Part shown: piece by piece, positions 8,971-17,544 of the stretch
Position numbering within the stretch: the first letter of the stretch is position 1
Layout: each line of letters opens with the position of its first letter
Source of the DNA: VBDM01 sp035519135
GTDB lineage: Bacteria > Pseudomonadota > Gammaproteobacteria > Burkholderiales > SG8-39
Assembly: GCA_035519135.1 (NCBI GenBank)
Contig: DATIWX010000004.1
Span: forward strand, 124,001 to 188,000
Direction of reading: 5' to 3'
DNA length: 64,000 nt
The notes under the pieces: model-generated
What the model was told of the DNA's origin: nothing
Databases searched by the model: none
What the model saw: only the letters and a program-made list of their open reading frames with translations
Position numbers and translations under genes: made by a program

Positions 8971-9996
8971 ATGGACCGAAACCTGCTTTCCAAGACCGCT
9001 GCAGCCATGGTCGCCAAGGGCAAAGGGTTGCTCGCCGCGGATGAATCAAGCGGCACGTGCGAGAAGCGCTTCAAGTCGGTCGGCGTCGACAGCACCGAAG
9101 CCAACCGCCGCGCCTACCGCGATCTGCTGTTCACCACCAAGGGCATCGAAGAGTTCGTCAGTGGGGTGATCCTTTTCGACGAGACGCTGCGGCAGGGCAC
9201 CGTCACGGGCAATGAGCCCTTCCCGGAATACCTGGCCGCCAAGGGCATCATTCCCGGTATCAAGGTCGACAAGGGCATTCACGATCTCGCCCTCTCGCCC
9301 GGTGAAAAGGTGACCGAGGGGCTGGACGGCCTCAGAGCCAGGCTGGAGGAGTATTTCAAGCTGGGTGCGCGCTTTGCCAAGTGGCGCGCGGTCATCACCA
9401 TCGGTCCCGGTATCCCGACCCATGCCTGCCTGTACGCCAACGCGCATGCCCTGGCCCGCTATTCGGCGCTGTGCCAGGAAGCCTCTATCGTTCCCATTGT
9501 AGAGCCGGAGGTCCTGCTCGACGGCGACCACACCATCGAGCGCTGCTATGAGGCGACCGAGGCGACGCTTACCTCCCTGTTCGCAGCGATGCGCGCCTAC
9601 AACGTTTCGCTCGAGCACACCGTCTTGAAGGCATCCATGGTGGTCTCGGGAAAGGACTGCCCGAAACAGGCCGGGGTGGAGCGGGTTGCAGAGGAAACCG
9701 TGCGCTGCCTGCGGCGCACTGTGCCTGCGGCTTTGCCGGGCGTGGTGTTTCTTTCCGGCGGCCAGAGCGACGAGGCTGCGACCGCACACCTCAACGAGAT
9801 GGCGAAGATGCCCGGGCTGCCCTGGCCGCTCACGTTTTCGTACAGCCGCGCCCTGCAAAACGCCGCACTCAGGACCTGGCGTGGCGCCCCGGGCAACGTC
9901 GCCGCCGCACAGCGTGCCTTCTACCATCGCGCCCGCATGAACGGGCTCGCAGCTCAGGGCAAGTACCGGCCTGATCTCGAGAAACAGGCGGCCTAG
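8971..9996 (+). CDS. fba: Fructose-bisphosphate aldolase, class I
   Basis: Cleaves fructose 1,6-bisphosphate to two triose phosphates through a Schiff base. Starting at ATG 8971 gives 341 residues; AAGGA at 8961–8965 supports this start over an in-frame upstream extension. Class I features: KGLLAADESSGTCEKRF, the PIVEPEVL strand, the Schiff-base lysine region LEHTVLKASMV and FLSGGQSDEAAT. It is not the zinc-dependent class II enzyme. purC begins 1 nt after its stop, implying translational coupling. Confidence 0.95.
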   Translation: MDRNLLSKTAAAMVAKGKGLLAADESSGTCEKRFKSVGVDSTEANRRAYRDLLFTTKGIEEFVSGVILFDETLRQGTVTGNEPFPEYLAAKGIIPGIKVDKGIHDLALSPGEKVTEGLDGLRARLEEYFKLGARFAKWRAVITIGPGIPTHACLYANAHALARYSALCQEASIVPIVEPEVLLDGDHTIERCYEATEATLTSLFAAMRAYNVSLEHTVLKASMVVSGKDCPKQAGVERVAEETVRCLRRTVPAALPGVVFLSGGQSDEAATAHLNEMAKMPGLPWPLTFSYSRALQNAALRTWRGAPGNVAAAQRAFYHRARMNGLAAQGKYRPDLEKQAA

Positions 9997-9997
9997 C

Positions 9998-10897
9998 ATG
10001 GCGGCTGCGCTGTACGAGTCGCACATCCAGAGCCTGCCCCTGCTCGGCAGGGGCAAGGTTCGCGATATATATGCGGTAGGTGACGACCATTTGCTCATCG
10101 TCACGACCGACCGGCTTTCGGCGTTCGACGTCGTCCTGCCCGACCCGATTCCCGACAAAGGCCGGGTGCTGAACGAGCTTTCCAACTTCTGGTTCCGCAA
10201 GCTCGGTCACATCGTGCCCAACCACCTCGACGGCGCCGCTCCGGACACCGTGGTCAAGCGCGGAGATGAGGCTGCCCAGGTGAAGGGACGTTCGGTCGTG
10301 GCGCGGAAGCTCAAGCCTTTGCCGATCGAGGCGGTGGTCCGGGGCTACCTCATCGGATCGGGCTGGAAGGACTACCAGAAGACGGGCGCCGTCTGCGGCA
10401 TTCCCCTGCCCAAGGGCCTCAAGCAGGCCGACAAGCTGCCCCAAGTCATCTTTACCCCTGCCACGAAAGCCGAGGTCGGCGCACACGACGAGAACATCTC
10501 CTACGCCGAGGTCGAGAAAATGATCGGCAAGGAGCTCGCCGCTAGGGTGCGAGAAGTGAGCATCCGCCTGTACCGCGAGGCGGCGGATTTCGCACAGGAG
10601 CGGGGCATCATCATCGCCGACACCAAGTTCGAATTCGGCACCGACGCCGCAGGCAATCTCGTCCTGATCGACGAGGCGCTTACAGCGGACTCGTCCCGGT
10701 TCTGGCCCGCGGACCAGTATCGCCCGGGATCGAGCCCGCCGTCATTCGACAAGCAGTACGTTCGCGACTATCTCGAAACCCTCGACTGGAACAAGGCGCC
10801 GCCCGCGCCGCGGCTTCCGCCCGACGTGATCGCCAAGACCTCCGAGAAGTACCGCGAAGCCCTGCATCGTCTGACCGGAAGAAAGCTGGGAGCGTAG
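9998..10897 (+). CDS. purC: Phosphoribosylaminoimidazole-succinocarboxamide (SAICAR) synthase
   Basis: Condenses CAIR with aspartate, using ATP, in purine synthesis. The 299-residue length matches the longer proteobacterial/yeast-type PurC. Seen: GKVRDIYAVG nucleotide-binding loop, TDRLSAFDVVLPDPIPDKG, VVRGYLIGSGWKDY and IADTKFEFG. It starts 1 nt after the fba stop, and purE follows after 2 nt. Confidence 0.95.
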   Translation: MAAALYESHIQSLPLLGRGKVRDIYAVGDDHLLIVTTDRLSAFDVVLPDPIPDKGRVLNELSNFWFRKLGHIVPNHLDGAAPDTVVKRGDEAAQVKGRSVVARKLKPLPIEAVVRGYLIGSGWKDYQKTGAVCGIPLPKGLKQADKLPQVIFTPATKAEVGAHDENISYAEVEKMIGKELAARVREVSIRLYREAADFAQERGIIIADTKFEFGTDAAGNLVLIDEALTADSSRFWPADQYRPGSSPPSFDKQYVRDYLETLDWNKAPPAPRLPPDVIAKTSEKYREALHRLTGRKLGA

Positions 10898-10899
10898 CC

Positions 10900-11394
10900 A
10901 TGACCACCCGTTCGCCGCTCGTGGGAATCGTCATGGGAAGCGCCAGCGACTGGGAAGTGATGCGCGAAGCAGCCAAGCAGCTCACGGACTTCTCCGTGCC
11001 TTTCGAGAGCAAGGTGTTGTCGGCCCACCGCACGCCGGATGCGCTCGAGGCCTGGGTGGAGCGCCTGGGCGCGAACGGCGCGCGTTGCTTCATCGCCGGG
11101 GCCGGGGGCGCGGCGCACCTCGCGGGGGTCATCGCCGCGAAAACGACCTTGCCGGTGCTCGGCGTACCCATGCCGTCCAAGTATCTGCACGGGCACGATT
11201 CGTTGCTGTCGATCGTACAGATGCCCAAAGGCATTCCCGTCGCGACCTTTGCGATTGGGGAGGCCGGCGCCGCCAACGCGGGTCTTTTCGCAGTTGCGAT
11301 GCTCGCGCTAAATGACGCGAACCTTGCGGAACGCCTCGTACAATTCCGCAAGGTGCAGGCCGAAGCAGTGATGACCGCGAAGCTGCCGGGCTGA
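10900..11394 (+). CDS. purE: N5-carboxyaminoimidazole ribonucleotide mutase
   Basis: Class I PurE-type mutase of 164 residues. The N-terminal GIVMGSASDW loop binds the nucleotide phosphate; SAHRTPD contains the catalytic-site His; GAGGAAHLAGVIAAKT and SLLSIVQMPKGIPVATFAIG are the other family blocks. Bacterial class I PurE normally works with PurK, which makes N5-CAIR. purK is often the next gene in this lineage, but here only 11 nt separate purE from sua5. Confidence 0.94.
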   Translation: MTTRSPLVGIVMGSASDWEVMREAAKQLTDFSVPFESKVLSAHRTPDALEAWVERLGANGARCFIAGAGGAAHLAGVIAAKTTLPVLGVPMPSKYLHGHDSLLSIVQMPKGIPVATFAIGEAGAANAGLFAVAMLALNDANLAERLVQFRKVQAEAVMTAKLPG

Positions 11395-11405
11395 CCGGCT
11401 ATACC

Positions 11406-12365
11406 TTGCCTTCGAGAGTCGGCGCCGCCGCGATCAGAGAGGCCGCGGAGATACTGCGCCGCGGAGGCCTGGTCGCGTTTCCCACCGAGACGGTATACGG
11501 CCTCGGGGCCGACGCGTCCAACCCGGCGGCCGTCGCCAGGATCTACGCGGTGAAGGGACGTCCCCCTGACCATCCCGTCATCGTCCACATAGGCGATGTC
11601 GGGCAAATGGCTCGCTGGGCGCGCGAAATTCCGGAGCCCGCGGCCAGGCTGGCGGCGCGGTTCTGGCCGGGCCCTTTGACCCTGGTGCTGCGGCGGGCGA
11701 GCGGGGTGGGCGGCTACCTGACCGGCGGCCAGGAATCGGTCGGGCTGCGCGTTCCCGGACACCCCGTCGCGCTCGAGCTCCTGCACGAGTTCGGCGGCGG
11801 CATTGCCGCCCCGTCGGCCAACCGATTCGGGCGAATCAGCCCGACCTGCGCGGAGCACGTGCGCCGCGACCTGGGTTCCGACGTCGATCTGATCCTGGAC
11901 GGCGGCGCTTGCGAGATCGGCATCGAGTCGACGATCGTGGATGTTTCGCGCGGCAAGCCCGTCGTGCTCCGACCGGGCCGGATCAGCGACGAAGACATCA
12001 CCCGCGCGCTCGGTTTTCCGCCTGCGTTCCCCGATGCGGGCGCGCCGCGAGCACCCGGCACGCTCCAGTCTCACTATGCCCCGCGGCGGCCGCTGCGCCT
12101 GGTCGCCTCGCGCGAATGGGATCTTCGGCTGCGCGGAAAATCGGCGGGCCGCGCCGTCATGGCGTTCCGCCCTCGCCCCGCGGGGGACGCGTCGGCGATC
12201 TGGATCGAAGCGCCCGTGGATCCCGGGCGGTATGGACACGATCTCTACGCCAATCTGCGGGCGCTGGATTCCTCGGCGCCCGACGAGATCCTGGTGGAAG
12301 AGCCACCAGTGTCAGCGGAATGGACCGCGATCCGGGACCGGCTCAACCGCGCCCGCTCTGAGTAG
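11406..12365 (+). CDS. sua5: L-threonylcarbamoyladenylate synthase (Sua5/YwlC type)
   Basis: Makes threonylcarbamoyl-AMP for the t6A37 tRNA modification. A 319-residue protein with an N-terminal YrdC domain (FPTETVYGLGADA, YAVKGRPPDHP, PSANRFGRISPT) and a C-terminal Sua5 domain after the linker PRAPGTLQSHYAP. The extra domain separates it from the short TsaC form. The start is uncertain: TTG 11406 is the only start codon close to the first conserved residues. Its last 23 nt overlap the convergent SapC-family gene. Confidence 0.9.
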   Translation: MPSRVGAAAIREAAEILRRGGLVAFPTETVYGLGADASNPAAVARIYAVKGRPPDHPVIVHIGDVGQMARWAREIPEPAARLAARFWPGPLTLVLRRASGVGGYLTGGQESVGLRVPGHPVALELLHEFGGGIAAPSANRFGRISPTCAEHVRRDLGSDVDLILDGGACEIGIESTIVDVSRGKPVVLRPGRISDEDITRALGFPPAFPDAGAPRAPGTLQSHYAPRRPLRLVASREWDLRLRGKSAGRAVMAFRPRPAGDASAIWIEAPVDPGRYGHDLYANLRALDSSAPDEILVEEPPVSAEWTAIRDRLNRARSE

Positions 12366-13095
12366 TCGTCCCCGCTGCTTCCTTGCGGGCGACGAGCCTG
12401 GCGAAGTTGTCGAGCGACATCAGGTGAGCGTAGATGCGGCCCATGATGCCCTTGCGGATGAGGGTCTTGTGCTGTGCCGCGTTGAGGAACTCGAGCCGCT
12501 TTTCATCGACGCGATACATTCCGCCGAAGCTCATCGACCCGGTCTGGAGCGAGGCTTGCAGGGTGAAGGGTTCGAGCAGCGCGTAGTCCGAGAGGATCGC
12601 GCACATCTCGCGGGCGTGCTCGATGTCGGCTTCGTACTCCCGCAGCAGCTTGTCGATCGTCAGCCAGCGCGGCAGGGGTGCGCCCGCATCGTCGAAAAGC
12701 CGCTCCCCGGCGTCGGAGAGGAACGCGCTTTCGACGCAGACCAGGCGGTCGGCCTGCTCCACCGAGTTGAGCGTCACCCGGGCCATGCAGAAGGGATACC
12801 GGCGAAGATACGCCGGAAAGTACACGGCGCTGTCCCATCGCCCGTCGCGCAGGAACAGGTTCTCGCCGCCGGTCACGCCTAGCACCGCGACCGGGCTGAA
12901 AGTCCGGCCTGCGTCGGTCGAGATGAACGCAAGCGGATAGTCGCGACACGCAACCGCGAATTCGGAAAACGAGATCGGCACGGCGTTGGTCCTGCGGCAA
13001 AACTCCGGAATCTCTCCGGGATCCGGCAGGCGCACGGTCTGGCGCTTTTGCAGGGGAACAATCTCGTTGTAGCCGAAGGGTGGATTGATCTGCAT
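12343..13095 (-). CDS. SapC family protein
   Basis: A 250-residue SapC-like protein. The family was named after a Campylobacter S-layer-locus gene and is common in Proteobacteria, usually without known function. Seen: VPISFSEFAVACRDYPLAF near the N-terminus, VLGVTGGENLFL, and the YFPAYLRRYPF motif typical of the family. No signal peptide or membrane segment is evident. Its 3' end overlaps sua5 on the other strand. Family assignment is good; the role is unknown. Confidence 0.82.
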   Translation of the reverse strand: MQINPPFGYNEIVPLQKRQTVRLPDPGEIPEFCRRTNAVPISFSEFAVACRDYPLAFISTDAGRTFSPVAVLGVTGGENLFLRDGRWDSAVYFPAYLRRYPFCMARVTLNSVEQADRLVCVESAFLSDAGERLFDDAGAPLPRWLTIDKLLREYEADIEHAREMCAILSDYALLEPFTLQASLQTGSMSFGGMYRVDEKRLEFLNAAQHKTLIRKGIMGRIYAHLMSLDNFARLVARKEAAGTTTQSGRG

Positions 13096-13162
13096 GGAGA
13101 TTCCCGTACGCCCGGCTCATCATAGCGGAGCGCGGATTTTGCGGCTAAAATCGAGGCCACGT

Positions 13163-13238
<76 letters not shown>

Positions 13239-13260
13239 GCACCTCTTGCGGAAAAGCTCT

Positions 13261-13293
13261 CAGAAGGCCCGGTCTAGCCGGGCCCTTCTGTTT
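13261..13293 (+). terminator. Terminator hairpin after tRNA-Ala
   Basis: Stem CAGAAGGCCCGG with CCGGGCCCTTCTG (one bulged C) around the loop TCTAG, followed by a short TTT. It can stop the tRNA transcript and, read from the other strand, lies just downstream of the truncated permease gene. Confidence 0.75.
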
Positions 13294-13302
13294 CCGGCAC
13301 CG

Positions 13303-13671
13303 CTAGGCGCTCAGCTTCATCGGCAGGATGACCATTTGCATGCCGCGCAGCTGGAAGCGTCGCTGGAGCGCCATCGCGAAGCGATAGCCGCCCCCACCAG
13401 TCGGAAACAGCTCGATCACCTGGTTGTAGGCGAGCGCGATGATGAACACGGTCGCCGCCGTGGCGAGCGCGAGAACCAGACCGAGATGGGTATTCTCGCC
13501 GAGGGCCCGAAATGCTTCTTCGGGTCCGTAGCATGAGGAGGATATTCCGTCGGCCCCGAGGCCTACCCAGGCGAAAAAGGCAACAAGCGCGATATGCCGC
13601 CTTGTCTTCGTGTCCAGGGGATCGAGCGGCCTGCCGAAGAGTCTTCGGCGCAGATTGGCGAAGCGACTCAT
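13303..13671 (-). pseudogene. Truncated APC-family permease (N-terminus joined to a short tail)
   Basis: A 122-residue remnant of an amino-acid/polyamine-type permease. The first 97 residues carry the conserved beginning of the family: RRHIALVAFFAWVGLGADGI, SSSCYGPEEAF, a second hydrophobic stretch and AYNQVIELFPTGGGGYR. Full proteins have roughly 12 membrane helices and about 600 residues. Here, from about position 13380, the frame passes directly into a 25-residue basic tail (ALQRRFQLRGMQMVILPM) and stops. The tail could be the authentic C-terminus, which would mean an in-frame internal deletion. The ATG overlaps the stop of the upstream TPR gene. Confidence 0.7.
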
Positions 13672-14021
13672 GCCCCCGCGTCGCTTCCTTCGGGCGGCGA
13701 CGCATTTCTCTCGAGACGGCGTGCGAAGACGGCCATTTCCCGCGCGGCCTGCTTGTCGCCTCTTCTCTCGGCCACTTCGATTCCCCTGCGGAAAGTCGCA
13801 AGGGCTTCCTCGTTCCGCCCGGCCCGGGCGAGCGCGCTTCCCAGGACCTTCCACGCCGCCGAATATCCAGGATCTTTTGCGACCGCAGCCGCGAGGTGCG
13901 TAGCGGCCGTCTCGAAATCGGCGCACTTCAGGTATTCGGAACCGAGGGAGAAGCGCAGCAACGCGCTGTCCCTGGGCGTGCCCACGAGCTTCAGGAGGTT
14001 CACGATCTGCTGAGAAGTCAT
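13668..14021 (-). CDS. Tetratricopeptide repeat protein
   Basis: A 117-residue soluble helical protein with TPR character: LLRFSLGSEYLKCADFETAATHLAAAVAKDP spans one repeat, followed by a second around AWKVLGSALARAGRNEEALATFRRGIE. Start chosen at ATG 14021 (MTSQQIVNLL). A TATAAT hexamer on this strand at 14064–14069 may be its -10. The stop codon overlaps the ATG of the permease remnant (ATGA), so the two were translationally coupled. Partner unknown. Confidence 0.75.
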   Translation of the reverse strand: MTSQQIVNLLKLVGTPRDSALLRFSLGSEYLKCADFETAATHLAAAVAKDPGYSAAWKVLGSALARAGRNEEALATFRRGIEVAERRGDKQAAREMAVFARRLERNASPPEGSDAGA

Positions 14022-14101
14022 CGCGGATACCCGGATACTGGCGTCGCCCGGGCGAGCGCGGATATTATAACCGCTCACTCCGTCCACTCTGCCCAACCCG
14101 C

Positions 14102-14485
14102 ATGACACGATCGATTGTCTCTACGCAAAACGCGCCGGCCGCGATCGGCACCTATTCTCAGGCGGTGCGCGCAGGCGACACGCTCTATCTGTCGGGGCAG
14201 ATCGGGCTCGACCCCGCTACCGGGCAGCTGGTGGAAGGCATCGAAAACCAGATCCACCGCGTTTTCGGAAACCTCAAGGCGGTTACCGAGGCGGCCGGGG
14301 CGTCGCTGGGCGATGTCGTCAAGCTCAACGTCTACCTCACGGACCTGGTGAACTTCACGCGCGTCAACGAGGCCATGACGAAGTACTTCAGCCCGCCCTA
14401 TCCTGCGCGTGCAGCCGTCGGTGTCGCGTCGCTCCCTCGCGGAGCGCTGATCGAGGCGGACGCGATCGTCGTGTTCCGGGGATGA
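14102..14485 (+). CDS. ridA: RidA family enamine/imine deaminase
   Basis: Hydrolyses reactive 2-aminoacrylate-type enamines made by PLP enzymes. A 127-residue YjgF/RidA protein. Seen: IGTYSQAVRAGDTLYLSGQIGLDP near the N-terminus, NLKAVTEAAGASLGDVVK, and the active-site arginine in PPYPARAAVGVASLPRGALIE. Divergent from the TPR gene; recG follows after 21 nt. Confidence 0.94.
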   Translation: MTRSIVSTQNAPAAIGTYSQAVRAGDTLYLSGQIGLDPATGQLVEGIENQIHRVFGNLKAVTEAAGASLGDVVKLNVYLTDLVNFTRVNEAMTKYFSPPYPARAAVGVASLPRGALIEADAIVVFRG

Positions 14486-14506
14486 ACGCCGGACAGAGGC
14501 GGTAAG

Positions 14507-16606
14507 GTGGGGAAGCTCTCCCGAGGCCGGAGGGCTGCGCTTCCCTCGACGCGAACAGCCGGGCCGCCGCCGCCCGCGCGCGATTCCGGGGCGCGCGCCA
14601 AGCGCACGCTCGCCGCGAAACTCGCCAAACTCGGCATCGGCGGGGACTTCGACTTGGTGCTGCATTTGCCGTTGCGTTACGAAGATGAGACGCGTCTCAC
14701 GCCGATCGCAAGCGCCATTCCGGGCGTGCCGGTACAAGTTGAGGGCACGGTGCGTTCGACCGAGATCGTATACCGTCCCAAACGCCAGCTGATCTCGCGC
14801 ATAGCGGATCCCACCGGCGAGCTGATCCTGCGGTTCTTCAATTTCTACGGGAGCCAAGCGAAGGCACTCGAGCCGGGCACGACCGTGCGCGCCTTCGGCG
14901 AGGTCCGCAGCGGTTTTTTCGGCGGGGAGATGACCCACCCGCGCTTTCGGGTGCTGCGCAGCGAGGTTCCTCTTCCTTCGGCGCTGACGCCGATCTATCC
15001 GACGACCGCAGGTCTCGGGCAGACCGCGCTGCGGCGCCTGATCGAGGGGGCGCTGGCGCGCGTCGAGCTCGACGACACCCTGCCGGAGGAGATGTCGAGC
15101 GGCCTGCGACTGTGCGGATTCCGCGAGGCTGTCGAGATTCTGCATCACCCGCGTCCCGGAGCCGACCCGGCTTCGTTCAGCGGGCGGGCCCTGCCGGCAT
15201 GGAGGCGGATGAAATTCGACGAACTGCTCGCCCAGCAACTCTCGATGCGCAAGCACTATCGCGAGCGCAAGTCCCGAGCGGCTCCCGCACTGGCGCGCAA
15301 TGGACTGCATACCTCCGCGCTGATCGCGCGGCTCCCTTTCCGGCTGACCGGCGCGCAACAGCGCGTTTGGGGGGAGATCGAGCGTGATCTGGAGCAGCCC
15401 CATCCCATGCATCGGCTACTCCAGGGCGACGTCGGCAGCGGCAAAACCGTGGTAGCCGTGCTCGCGGCCCTGCGCGCAGTCGAGAACGGCATGCAGGCCG
15501 CGGTGATGGCCCCCACCGAGATCCTCGCCGAGCAGCATCTGCGGAAGTTCAGCGAATGGCTGCAGCCGCTCGGGGTGGAGATCGCCTGGCTGTCCGGGAG
15601 TCAGGGCAAGAAGGAGCGCGAGTCGGCGCGAGCGGCGATAGCCTCCGGGAAAGCGCGGGTCGCTGTGGGCACACACGCTCTCTTCCAGGACCGCGTGGTG
15701 TTCCGTTGCCTGGGGCTTGCCGTGGTGGACGAGCAGCACCGGTTCGGCGTGTCTCAGCGGCTCGCCCTGCGCACCAAGGGCCGGGACCTGCACCAGCTCA
15801 TGATGAGCGCGACGCCGATCCCGAGGACGCTCTCGATGAGCTACTACGCGGATCTCGACATATCGATCATCGACGAGCTGCCGCCCGGGAGGACCCCCGT
15901 GGTGACCAAGCTCGTTGCCGACTCCCGCCGCGCGGAGGTGGTGAAGCGCGTACGCGAGGCCTGCCTCGCAGGAGGCCAGGCCTATTGGGTTTGCCCACTG
16001 ATCGAAGAATCGGAGCAGCTGCAGCTGCAGACGGCGCTCGACACCTACGCGGCGCTCGGCGAGGAGCTTCCCGATCTTCGGGTGGGGCTCATCCACGGGC
16101 GCCTGAAACCGGCCGAGAAGGCGCGGACTATGGCCGAGTTCCAGTCGGGACGGATCCACTTGCTGGTGGGTACCACCGTCATCGAGGTCGGGGTGGATGT
16201 GCCGAACGCGTCGCTGATGGTCATCGAGCACGCCGAGCGCTTCGGACTTGCGCAGTTGCATCAGCTCCGTGGCCGGGTCGGACGGGGCTCGGCCGAATCG
16301 GTCTGCGTTCTGCTCTACCAGAAGCCTCTCGGAGAGGCCGCCCGCAGCCGACTGAAGGTCATCTTCGAAAATACCGACGGCTTTGCGATTGCGCGCGAGG
16401 ACTTGCTGCTGCGCGGCCCGGGCGAATATCTCGGCGCCCGCCAAAGCGGTGCGCCGCTGCTGCGCTTCGCCGACCTCAACGAGGACGCGGATTTGCTCGA
16501 CGCGGCGCGGGTGGCCGCGGAGACCCTTCTCCTCGAGCATCGCGACTTGGCGGAGAAACATCTCGAGCGCTGGCTCGGCACGCGCACGCGCTTTCTCGGG
16601 GCCTGA
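14507..16606 (+). CDS. recG: ATP-dependent DNA helicase RecG
   Basis: Remodels stalled replication forks and Holliday junctions. A 699-residue protein with the N-terminal wedge/OB domain, Walker A GDVGSGKT near residue 306, DEQHRFGV (motif II) near 408, SATPIPRT (motif III), and the C-terminal QLRGRVGRG (motif VI) and GPGEYLGARQSG segments. The start is GTG 14507 with GAGG upstream. It lies 21 nt after ridA. Confidence 0.96.
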   Translation: MGKLSRGRRAALPSTRTAGPPPPARDSGARAKRTLAAKLAKLGIGGDFDLVLHLPLRYEDETRLTPIASAIPGVPVQVEGTVRSTEIVYRPKRQLISRIADPTGELILRFFNFYGSQAKALEPGTTVRAFGEVRSGFFGGEMTHPRFRVLRSEVPLPSALTPIYPTTAGLGQTALRRLIEGALARVELDDTLPEEMSSGLRLCGFREAVEILHHPRPGADPASFSGRALPAWRRMKFDELLAQQLSMRKHYRERKSRAAPALARNGLHTSALIARLPFRLTGAQQRVWGEIERDLEQPHPMHRLLQGDVGSGKTVVAVLAALRAVENGMQAAVMAPTEILAEQHLRKFSEWLQPLGVEIAWLSGSQGKKERESARAAIASGKARVAVGTHALFQDRVVFRCLGLAVVDEQHRFGVSQRLALRTKGRDLHQLMMSATPIPRTLSMSYYADLDISIIDELPPGRTPVVTKLVADSRRAEVVKRVREACLAGGQAYWVCPLIEESEQLQLQTALDTYAALGEELPDLRVGLIHGRLKPAEKARTMAEFQSGRIHLLVGTTVIEVGVDVPNASLMVIEHAERFGLAQLHQLRGRVGRGSAESVCVLLYQKPLGEAARSRLKVIFENTDGFAIAREDLLLRGPGEYLGARQSGAPLLRFADLNEDADLLDAARVAAETLLLEHRDLAEKHLERWLGTRTRFLGA

Positions 16607-16633
16607 GGTCGGCGGAGCTACAATGCGCGCTCG

Positions 16634-17524
16634 ATGAATTTCAGCGCCCTCGCCGCCCGGCTGACCTTGTACGAGCGCCTGATGCGGCTCGACAAGCCGA
16701 TCGGCACGCTCCTGCTCCTGTGGCCGACGCTCTGGGCCCTGTGGCTGGCGAGCGAGGGCAAACCGGAGGGCCGTGTCGTGTGGATCTTCGTCCTGGGGAC
16801 ACTGCTCATGCGGTCCGCGGGCTGCGTCATGAACGACCTCGCCGATTGGCGCTTCGATGCCAAGGTAAAGCGTACCCGGGATCGACCTCTCGCCACAGGC
16901 GCGGTGAGCCGGGGGGAGGCCTGGGCGCTCGCCGCGGCGCTGACGCTGGCTGCTTTTGCCCTGGTCGTGTCCCTGAATCGCCTCACGGTGCTGCTTTCGT
17001 TCGCCGCACTCGGTCTCGCGGCAACTTATCCCCTGACCAAGCGATTCCTTGCGATTCCGCAGGCCTACCTCGGAATCGCTTTCGGTTTCGGCATTCCGAT
17101 GGGGTACGCGGCGGTGCTCGGCACGATCCCGTCCGAGGGCTGGTGGCTCCTCGTCGCCAACATCTTCTGGGCAATTGCTTACGACACCGAGTACGCGATG
17201 GTGGATCGGGAGGACGATGCGCGAATCGGAATCAGGACCGCCGCCCTCACGCTCGGGCGGCACGAAGTGGCGGCGGTGATGGCCTGCTACGGCGCTACGC
17301 TTGCCCTGCTGGCGGGCATTGGGATACACCACGGCCTGGGCGTGCTCTACTATGGGGGCCTCGCTGGCGCGGCAATGCTCATGGCCTACCACTATCGTCT
17401 CATCCGCGGCCGCGACCGGGACGCTTGCTTCCAAGCCTTCAATCAGAATAACTGGGTCGGTGCGGTTGTCTTCGCCGGGATGGCCGCTGACTTCGCCATG
17501 AGGCGCGGCATTCCATGGTTCTAA
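16634..17524 (+). CDS. ubiA: 4-hydroxybenzoate polyprenyltransferase
   Basis: Inner-membrane prenyltransferase that attaches the polyprenyl tail to 4-hydroxybenzoate in ubiquinone synthesis. A 296-residue, multi-helix protein. The first Asp-rich motif is NDLADWRFD and the second is DTEYAMVDREDD, both needed for Mg-diphosphate binding; RTRDRPLATG follows the first. It is 27 nt from recG and 20 nt from ubiD. ubiC, which makes 4-hydroxybenzoate and often sits between recG and ubiA, is absent here. Confidence 0.95.
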   Translation: MNFSALAARLTLYERLMRLDKPIGTLLLLWPTLWALWLASEGKPEGRVVWIFVLGTLLMRSAGCVMNDLADWRFDAKVKRTRDRPLATGAVSRGEAWALAAALTLAAFALVVSLNRLTVLLSFAALGLAATYPLTKRFLAIPQAYLGIAFGFGIPMGYAAVLGTIPSEGWWLLVANIFWAIAYDTEYAMVDREDDARIGIRTAALTLGRHEVAAVMACYGATLALLAGIGIHHGLGVLYYGGLAGAAMLMAYHYRLIRGRDRDACFQAFNQNNWVGAVVFAGMAADFAMRRGIPWF

Positions 17525-17544
17525 GGCTCGCAGGCTGAGGTTAC

